From positions 1 to 9,962 of the forward strand of contig JAGCXJ010000081.1 in the NCBI GenBank assembly GCA_017961385.1: DNA of 9,962 nt, in the 5' to 3' direction. The stretch comes from Lachnospiraceae bacterium. Lineage in GTDB: Bacteria > Bacillota > Clostridia > Lachnospirales > Lachnospiraceae. Position numbers and translations under genes: made by a program. Positions 1-4,654 of this stretch are shown piece after piece. Position 1 is the first letter of the stretch, and each line of letters starts with the position of its first letter. The notes beneath the pieces are model-generated. The model saw only the letters and a program-made list of their open reading frames with translations, did no database searches and was not told the DNA's origin.

Positions 1-57
1 ATCGTGTGTGCGGATATACCTCGTAATCCTACAGGAAAGATCGAGAAACCGAAATGA
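1..57 (+). CDS. 3' end of an acyl-CoA synthetase / AMP-forming ligase (partial, runs off left edge)
   Basis: Reading frame 1 is open from the first base and ends in TGA at 55-57. The last residues include PRNPTGKIEK, which matches the A10 motif at the extreme C-terminus of the ANL superfamily (acyl- and aryl-CoA synthetases, adenylation domains). In that family the lysine of the PTGK stretch (here at nt 37-39) is the catalytic residue of the adenylation half-reaction. The protein ends a few residues later, as is usual for stand-alone acyl-CoA or aryl-CoA ligases. The substrate cannot be told from 18 residues. The truncation is the window edge, not a broken gene. The next gene starts 54 nt downstream with no hairpin terminator between, so read-through is possible. 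Confidence 0.75.
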   Translation: MVCADIPRNPTGKIEKPK

Positions 58-111
58 AGAAAGATATACTGCGGTGAAAATGTAGTAGCAAAGCAGAACA
101 GAGGATGATAT

Positions 112-1254
112 ATGTCAGAACTCAGATGCCCGCATTCCGGACAGGCATTTACGGTTGATGATACTGAACTCAGTTCCATAGTAAAGCAGATAAGAGATGC
201 CGAATTCGAACGCGATCTTAATGAAAGGATCGATGAATTAAAAGAGCATCTTGATAAAGAGCATAAGGCTGAGATAAAGACTGCGCTTGCTCAGGCTGAA
301 GCTAAGATCCTGAAACTGAAGTCTGAACTTGACAGCAGCGAGGACAAGAAGCAGATCGCAGTCATGGAGGCCGTTAAAAAGGTCGAGGATAAGAATCACG
401 ATCTTGAAAAGGATCTGTTAAACGAGAAGGAAAACACAAAGGTCCTTTTAGCCGAAAAGGATGCTCAGATCGAGTTTTACAAGGATCTTAAGACAAAGAT
501 GTCGACAAAGATGGTTGGTGAAACTCTTGAACAGCACTGCGAGATCCAGTTTAACCAGCTACGTGCCACTGCCTTTAGGAATGCATACTTTGAAAAGGAT
601 AATGATGCCAGGACGGGCAGCAAGGGAGATTTCATCTTCAGGGAAAATGATGAATACGGCAATGAGATCGTATCTATCATGTTTGAGATGAAGAACGAGA
701 GCGATACGACCGCCACCAAGCATAAGAACGAGGATTTCTTTAAGGAACTTGACAAGGACAGAAGAGAAAAGAACTGCGAGTATGCCGTTTTAGTCACACT
801 GCTCGAAGCTGACAGCGAACTTTATAATGCAGGCATCGTTGATGTATCTTACAAATACGATAAGATGTATGTTGTAAGACCGCAGTGCTTCATACCTATA
901 ATAACTCTGTTAAGAAATGCCGCATTAAATGCGCTTGCATATAAACAGGAACTTGCGATCGTAAGAAACCAGGATATAGATATATCGAACTTTGAAGATT
1001 CGCTTCTTAAGTTCAAAAGCGATTTCAGCCGCAATTATGAGCTTGCACACAATCATTTTGACAAGGCGATCGAGGAGATAGACAAGACCATACAGCATCT
1101 TGAAAAGGTTAAGAAGGAGCTGCAGGGATCAGATTCTCAGCTTCGTATCGCGACAGGCAAGGTCGAGGATGTGAGCATAAAGAAGCTGACAAAGGACAAT
1201 CCTACAATGAAGGAGAAGTTTGAACAGGCACGTAAGGAAAGACAGGGCATATGA
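112..1254 (+). CDS. DUF2130 protein: coiled coil plus PD-(D/E)XK-like nuclease core
   Basis: This 380-residue protein has the build of the DUF2130 family: a short N-terminal CP-x-x-G knuckle (residues 6-10), a long charged coiled coil (about 26-130), a conserved core (about 131-285) and a second helical stretch (about 290-340). In the core I see GSKGDF (169-174), then FEMKNE (191-196). D173, E192 and K194 fit the D...E-x-K signature of the PD-(D/E)XK nuclease fold, with E137 or E140 as the possible helix-1 acid. A DNA-cleaving role is inferred from this pattern; the family has no settled function that I know of. The start is supported by GAGG at 101-104, 7 nt before ATG. A weak promoter-like pair (TCGAGA 41-46, TATACT 65-70) lies upstream. 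Family members usually begin CPHCG or similar; here the second cysteine is serine (S9), so a zinc knuckle is unlikely. The stop overlaps the next start by 4 nt. Confidence 0.82.
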   Translation: MSELRCPHSGQAFTVDDTELSSIVKQIRDAEFERDLNERIDELKEHLDKEHKAEIKTALAQAEAKILKLKSELDSSEDKKQIAVMEAVKKVEDKNHDLEKDLLNEKENTKVLLAEKDAQIEFYKDLKTKMSTKMVGETLEQHCEIQFNQLRATAFRNAYFEKDNDARTGSKGDFIFRENDEYGNEIVSIMFEMKNESDTTATKHKNEDFFKELDKDRREKNCEYAVLVTLLEADSELYNAGIVDVSYKYDKMYVVRPQCFIPIITLLRNAALNALAYKQELAIVRNQDIDISNFEDSLLKFKSDFSRNYELAHNHFDKAIEEIDKTIQHLEKVKKELQGSDSQLRIATGKVEDVSIKKLTKDNPTMKEKFEQARKERQGI

Positions 1255-1526
1255 GCAGATCAAATAAGGATAAGACCATACATCCCGCCAGATGGCTGCT
1301 GCTGATACCGCTGCAGCTGATACTGGATATCGTGATAATCACACTGTGCGCTTATCTTGATTCGAATCTGTTTGCAGATGCTGCTCAGGCTCAGGGTCAT
1401 CCCGCACCTGCCTTTACGATGATCGGATTTATTCTCGTTTTTGTTCTTAGCGTAGCGGCAGTTCTGGTCGCGATCATCATGTTTATAGCTTCTTTGATAA
1501 GAAAACACAGTTTAAAACAGCAATAA
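1251..1526 (+). CDS. Small two-helix membrane protein, unknown function
   Basis: I do not recognise this 91-residue protein. It has a basic N-terminus (several K and R before residue 15), a hydrophobic segment at about 15-36, a short Ala/Pro-rich loop (about 41-54), a second long hydrophobic segment at about 55-82, and a basic C-terminal tail (RKHSLKQQ). By the positive-inside rule both ends should be cytoplasmic. The start codon sits in an ATGA overlap with the stop of the DUF2130 gene, so translation is probably coupled; AGGG at 1244-1247 is close to the start and a better-spaced Shine-Dalgarno site is lacking. An intrinsic terminator follows 17 nt after the stop, so the two genes end one transcript. 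The tight coupling suggests that the products act together, for example by holding the coiled-coil protein near the membrane, but that is inference. Confidence 0.68.
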   Translation: MSRSNKDKTIHPARWLLLIPLQLILDIVIITLCAYLDSNLFADAAQAQGHPAPAFTMIGFILVFVLSVAAVLVAIIMFIASLIRKHSLKQQ

Positions 1527-1543
1527 TATGCATTATTTCAACT

Positions 1544-1570
1544 AACCACCCTTTAAAGGGGTGGTTTTTT
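1544..1570 (+). terminator. Rho-independent terminator of the DUF2130 / membrane protein unit
   Basis: An 8-bp stem (AACCACCC at 1544-1551 with GGGTGGTT at 1559-1566) closes a 7-nt loop and runs into a T tract (1565-1570). It lies 17 nt past the stop of the 91-codon gene and before the transporter promoter. Confidence 0.9.
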
Positions 1571-1583
1571 GTATATTTGCACA

Positions 1584-1612
1584 TAGTCAAAGACACTTCT
1601 TTTTGTGATAAT
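1584..1612 (+). promoter_or_regulatory. Candidate extended -10 promoter for the SulP transporter
   Basis: GATAAT at 1607-1612 is preceded by TG at 1604-1605, giving an extended -10 element (TGTGATAAT). A weak -35 (TAGTCA, 1584-1589) sits 17 bp upstream. The position, between the preceding terminator and the transporter start, fits. An 8-bp inverted repeat (TTTGCACA 1576-1583 and TGTGCAAA 1622-1629) encloses this element. Confidence 0.5.
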
Positions 1613-1636
1613 TCATATTGTTGTGCAAAAAATAAC

Positions 1637-1643
1637 GGAGAAG
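1637..1643 (+). promoter_or_regulatory. Ribosome binding site that sets the SulP start
   Basis: GGAG at 1637-1640 lies 6 nt before the ATG at 1647 and 3 nt before the ATG at 1644. It lies downstream of the in-frame GTG at 1605, which therefore cannot use it. ATG 1647 has the better spacing; ATG 1644 would add a single methionine. Confidence 0.75.
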
Positions 1644-1646
1644 ATG

Positions 1647-3290
1647 ATGAAAGAATTCAGACCAAAATTATTTGATGTAATGAAAAACTATAATGCAAAG
1701 CAGTTTGGAAAGGATGTAATAAGCGGTATCATAGTCGCTATAATAGCGCTTCCCTTGTCCATAGCTTTGGCGCTTGCTTCGGGAGTAGGACCTGAACAGG
1801 GTATATATACTGCGATATTTGCAGGCTTTGTTATAGCATTCCTTGGAGGATCGAGAGTTCAGATAGCCGGTCCCACGGCTGCATTTGCCACGATCGTTGC
1901 CGGGATAGTTGCAAAAAACGGCATGGAAGGGCTGGTGCTTGCTACCATAATGGCGGGAATCATTCTCATCATCATGGGCTTTTTCAGATTCGGAAATCTG
2001 ATAAAGTACATTCCTTATACGATAACAACAGGATTCACATTCGGTATAGCGGTGACGATACTTATAGGCCAGATAAAGGATTTCTTCGGTATGACCTTTA
2101 CGACTTCACCTATAGAGACGCCTGAAAAGGTAATGGCCATAATACATGCCATACCTACAGTGAATGTACAGGCACTCATAGTCGGAATTGTATGCCTTAT
2201 AATCTTGATCGTATGGCCCAAGATCACACAGATCATTCCGGGTTCGCTGATAGCTGTTATAGTTTCTATAGTCATGGTCAAAGGCCTTAAGATGGATGTT
2301 AAGACAATCGGGGATCTTTACGAGATCTCAAATAAGCTTCCGCCTCTTTCAATACCGCATTTTAGCTTTGAGACAGTTAGACTTCTGCTTCCCGATGCGT
2401 TTACTATAGCGATACTGGCAGGTATCGAGTCTCTCTTATCATGCGTTGTTTCAGACGGTATGATAGGAAGCAGACACAAGCCTAACATTGAACTTGTCGC
2501 TCAGGGTGCAGGAAACCTTGCCAGCGCACTGTTTGGAGGAATCCCCGCAACAGGAGCAATAGCTAGAACCGCGGCTAACATAAAGAGCGGCGGCCGTACA
2601 CCTGTAGCCGGAATGGTACACTCTGTAACACTTCTTATAATACTTATCATACTCATGCCGTATGCTGCATGGATACCAATGCCTGCTATCGCAGCGATTC
2701 TTTTCATGGTAGCCTACAACATGAGCGGATGGAGAGAGTTTGTTCATCTGTGCAAATGCTCTCCAAAGAGCGATATCCTGGTACTTGTAATCACGTTTAT
2801 CCTTACGGTTGTATTTGATCTTGTAGTGGCTATAGAGGTAGGCATAATCATGGCTGCATTCCTCTTCTTAAGAAGAATGAGCGAAGTTACCGAAGTAAAG
2901 AGCTGGGAATATCTGGATGAGGATTATGATGAGAACAATGATCCCATGGCTCTCTCTCTTCGTCAGGTTCCCAAGGGAGTACTTGTATATGAGATTAACG
3001 GACCCATGTTCTTTGCGGCTGCCGACAAGTTCATGCAGATAAATACCCAGAAGGGAATAAAGGCTGTCATCCTAAGAATGAGAGGAGTACCCGCTCTTGA
3101 CATCTCTGCATTAAGAACTCTTGAACAGATCCACGAGACATGTCAGAAACACGGTATAAGACTTATCCTGTCTCATGTTAACGAACAGCCTATGAGCGTA
3201 ATGAAAAAAGGCGGGTTTGATGAAAAGATCGGTGAAGATAATTTCGCTGCTCATATAGATGACGCACTTGCTATGGCTGGTGAGATTTAA
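1647..3290 (+). CDS. SulP/SLC26-family anion transporter with C-terminal STAS domain
   Basis: This is a 547-residue inner membrane anion transporter of the SulP (SLC26) family, a normal full length. The membrane domain spans about 20-410 with many hydrophobic helices. Family hallmarks are the early VGPEQGIYTA and QIAGPTAAF stretches (about 47-56 and 72-80) and the AGIESLLS to GGIPATGAIART region (about 258-308). An acidic linker (about 420-432) leads to a cytoplasmic STAS domain (about 440-545) with the VPALDISALRTL strand-helix turn, S487 being at the position of the regulatory serine of anti-sigma antagonist STAS domains. Known bacterial members move sulfate, bicarbonate or C4-dicarboxylates, and the sequence does not decide among them. 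No sulfur-assimilation or carbonic anhydrase gene is adjacent. An in-frame GTG at 1605 would add 14 residues but has no ribosome binding site and overlaps the promoter candidate. No terminator follows, so some transcripts may reach the lipoprotein gene. Confidence 0.93.
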   Translation: MKEFRPKLFDVMKNYNAKQFGKDVISGIIVAIIALPLSIALALASGVGPEQGIYTAIFAGFVIAFLGGSRVQIAGPTAAFATIVAGIVAKNGMEGLVLATIMAGIILIIMGFFRFGNLIKYIPYTITTGFTFGIAVTILIGQIKDFFGMTFTTSPIETPEKVMAIIHAIPTVNVQALIVGIVCLIILIVWPKITQIIPGSLIAVIVSIVMVKGLKMDVKTIGDLYEISNKLPPLSIPHFSFETVRLLLPDAFTIAILAGIESLLSCVVSDGMIGSRHKPNIELVAQGAGNLASALFGGIPATGAIARTAANIKSGGRTPVAGMVHSVTLLIILIILMPYAAWIPMPAIAAILFMVAYNMSGWREFVHLCKCSPKSDILVLVITFILTVVFDLVVAIEVGIIMAAFLFLRRMSEVTEVKSWEYLDEDYDENNDPMALSLRQVPKGVLVYEINGPMFFAAADKFMQINTQKGIKAVILRMRGVPALDISALRTLEQIHETCQKHGIRLILSHVNEQPMSVMKKGGFDEKIGEDNFAAHIDDALAMAGEI

Positions 3291-3299
3291 TAAATTATT

Positions 3300-3329
3300 A
3301 AGACAAACAAAATTATTATATGATATAAT
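3300..3329 (+). promoter_or_regulatory. Candidate sigma-A promoter for the TPR lipoprotein
   Basis: A perfect TATAAT (3324-3329) lies 18 bp after a partial -35 (AAGACA, 3300-3305, 4 of 6 to consensus). The predicted start near 3336 leaves a leader of only about 17 nt, with AGGAA at 3341-3345 seven nt before the ATG. A 9-bp direct repeat (AAATTATTA at 3292-3300 and 3310-3318) lies across the spacer; it may simply be A+T-rich promoter DNA. Confidence 0.55.
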
Positions 3330-3352
3330 CTTCTAAGATAAGGAACGATACT

Positions 3353-4408
3353 ATGAAGCTTAGGGGATGTATAAGAAAAACTTCATTACTTCTTGCTGTA
3401 AGTGTGATCTTTCTTGCAGGCTGCGGACGCATGAAGCAGGGTGAATATACACAGGCCGGATATGATTCCATCGAGAACAATCAGTTTTCCCAGGCTATGG
3501 ATTCATTCAATATCGCGCAGGAGAACGGAGAGGATCCGCTCATGATCGCCAGAGGAAGAGGCATTGCCAGCTATTATCTGATGGATTATCAGGCGGCCGT
3601 GGATTATTACCACGAGAGCATGACATATACGGGAAGCAATGTAAGAGATATAGATTACGATCTGAATTTTTATCTTGCTCAGGCATATGAGAAATTAGAT
3701 GAATTCAATGAAGCGATAGCTACATATACCGCGATTCTAAACCTGAATGACAAGGATGTGATGGCATACTACCACAGAGGCACCGATTATCTGAAAGTCG
3801 GAGAGCACGATCTTGCGATAGAGGACTTTGAAAAAGCCTTAAGCCTTGCACCCGGCAACTACGATCTCAGGATAGAAGTCGCGGGACGTTTATCGGACAA
3901 CTACTACGAGGAAGAGGGTATCAAGTATCTTCAGAACTTCCTTGTAGATAATGAAAAGAAACTTTCAAGCTTTGACAAGGGCAGGATATATTATTACATG
4001 GGCGATCTGGAAAATGCCAAGGTTTATCTTGAGGATGCCAGAGACGACGATGATCAGAATACGGTACTGTTTCTCGGAAAGACATATGAAAAGCTTGGAG
4101 ACTACAATTATGCTGCGAGCGTATATGACAATTTCCTAAAGAGACATCCGGAAAGCGCCATCATTTATAATCAGCTGGGACTGAGCAAACTTGAAGCGGG
4201 TGATTATGAGGCTGCGCTCAATGCATTTATGAGTGCAAAGAACATAGAGAACAACGGTATTGAGCAGACGCTCTCATACAATGAGATCGTTGCTACGGAA
4301 TACATGGGTGATTTCAAGAAGGCCAAGAATCTGATGGCCTCATATATGACAAGCTATCCTGATGATGAAGCAGCCAAAAAGGAAAATGTATTCCTATCTA
4401 CCAGATGA
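3353..4408 (+). CDS. TPR-repeat lipoprotein
   Basis: This 351-residue protein is exported and lipid-anchored. A basic N-terminus and hydrophobic core (residues 8-22) end in a lipobox, L21-A-G-C24, so signal peptidase II should cleave before C24. The rest is almost entirely helical pairs of tetratricopeptide type: about 34-59, 64-97, 103-131, 136-169, 206-235, 236-268, 269-300 and 305-338. The clearest repeats are at 136-169 (AYYHRGTDYLKVGEHDLAIE) and 269-300 (LGLSKLEAGDYEAALNAF). TPR domains bind partner proteins, so a scaffold or assembly role on the outer face of the membrane is likely; no partner is encoded next to it. AGGAA at 3341-3345 supports the start. It has its own promoter candidate and is ended by a long hairpin, so it is probably monocistronic or a read-through partner of the transporter gene. 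I cannot give a specific function. Confidence 0.88.
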   Translation: MKLRGCIRKTSLLLAVSVIFLAGCGRMKQGEYTQAGYDSIENNQFSQAMDSFNIAQENGEDPLMIARGRGIASYYLMDYQAAVDYYHESMTYTGSNVRDIDYDLNFYLAQAYEKLDEFNEAIATYTAILNLNDKDVMAYYHRGTDYLKVGEHDLAIEDFEKALSLAPGNYDLRIEVAGRLSDNYYEEEGIKYLQNFLVDNEKKLSSFDKGRIYYYMGDLENAKVYLEDARDDDDQNTVLFLGKTYEKLGDYNYAASVYDNFLKRHPESAIIYNQLGLSKLEAGDYEAALNAFMSAKNIENNGIEQTLSYNEIVATEYMGDFKKAKNLMASYMTSYPDDEAAKKENVFLSTR

Positions 4409-4445
4409 TGTTCTAGTGGGGCAATTTATATAATGAATTAACATA

Positions 4446-4501
4446 AAAAAGAGCCTGTTTTTGTGGGTATGGGCGCATATCCGCACAAATAGGCTCTTTT
4501 T
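4446..4501 (+). terminator. Long bipartite hairpin terminator after the lipoprotein gene
   Basis: AAAAAGAGCCT (4446-4456) pairs with AGGCTCTTTTT (4491-4501). Inside it, a 3+1 nt internal loop leads to a second stem in which TTTGTGGGTATG pairs with CATATCCGCACAAA, with two single-base bulges and a GGCG loop. The total is over 20 bp and ends in a T run. The upstream A run makes it usable from the other strand too. It lies 37 nt past the lipoprotein stop and just before the nrdD control region. Confidence 0.88.
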
Positions 4502-4507
4502 GCATGG

Positions 4508-4523
4508 ACACAATATTTAGGTA
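4508..4523 (+). promoter_or_regulatory. Distal NrdR box (degenerate)
   Basis: ACACAATATTTAGGTA matches the NrdR box pattern ACACWATATATWGTGT at 12 of 16 positions; the left half is perfect and the right half is worn. It starts exactly 32 bp before the proximal box starts, about three helical turns, the spacing expected of paired NrdR sites. Confidence 0.72.
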
Positions 4524-4539
4524 AAGTTTACATAAAAAT

Positions 4540-4555
4540 ACACAATATATTGTGT
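4540..4555 (+). promoter_or_regulatory. Proximal NrdR box (perfect palindrome)
   Basis: ACACAATATATTGTGT is a perfect 16-bp palindrome and matches the NrdR consensus at every position. NrdR is the zinc-finger/ATP-cone repressor of ribonucleotide reductase genes. The box ends 6 bp before the -35 of the nrdD promoter, so a bound repressor oligomer would crowd RNA polymerase. The gene for NrdR is not in this window. Confidence 0.9.
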
Positions 4556-4561
4556 TTTCTG

Positions 4562-4590
4562 TTGACTTTTATACTAGGTGATGTTATCAT
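4562..4590 (+). promoter_or_regulatory. Sigma-A promoter of nrdD
   Basis: TTGACT (4562-4567, 5 of 6) and TATCAT (4585-4590, 5 of 6) are separated by an ideal 17 bp. The predicted start near 4597 gives a leader of about 58 nt before the nrdD ATG. It lies immediately downstream of the NrdR box pair. Confidence 0.75.
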
Positions 4591-4654
4591 GGCTAATGTA
4601 GGGCGTTTTTCGAAAGCTACTATAATATTCTTATAAGAAAGTCGGGGTTATCCA

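Noticed and set aside
1..57. Left-edge frame as a degraded gene
   Set aside because: The frame is intact with a proper family C-terminus; it is simply cut by the window.
477..797. 106-codon open frame on the minus strand
   Set aside because: It is antisense to the DUF2130 gene with a Ser/Leu-rich shadow composition. The plus-strand frame has the conserved nuclease core here.
1605..1646. GTG start giving the transporter 14 more residues
   Set aside because: The GTG lies inside the -10 candidate and upstream of the only good ribosome binding site (GGAG 1637-1640), which serves ATG 1647. The extra residues do not look like SulP N-termini.
4446..4501. Long hairpin considered as a riboswitch or small RNA
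   Set aside because: It lies after the lipoprotein stop, ends in a T run, and lies upstream of the nrdD promoter, so it is not in the nrdD leader. A bipartite terminator explains it.
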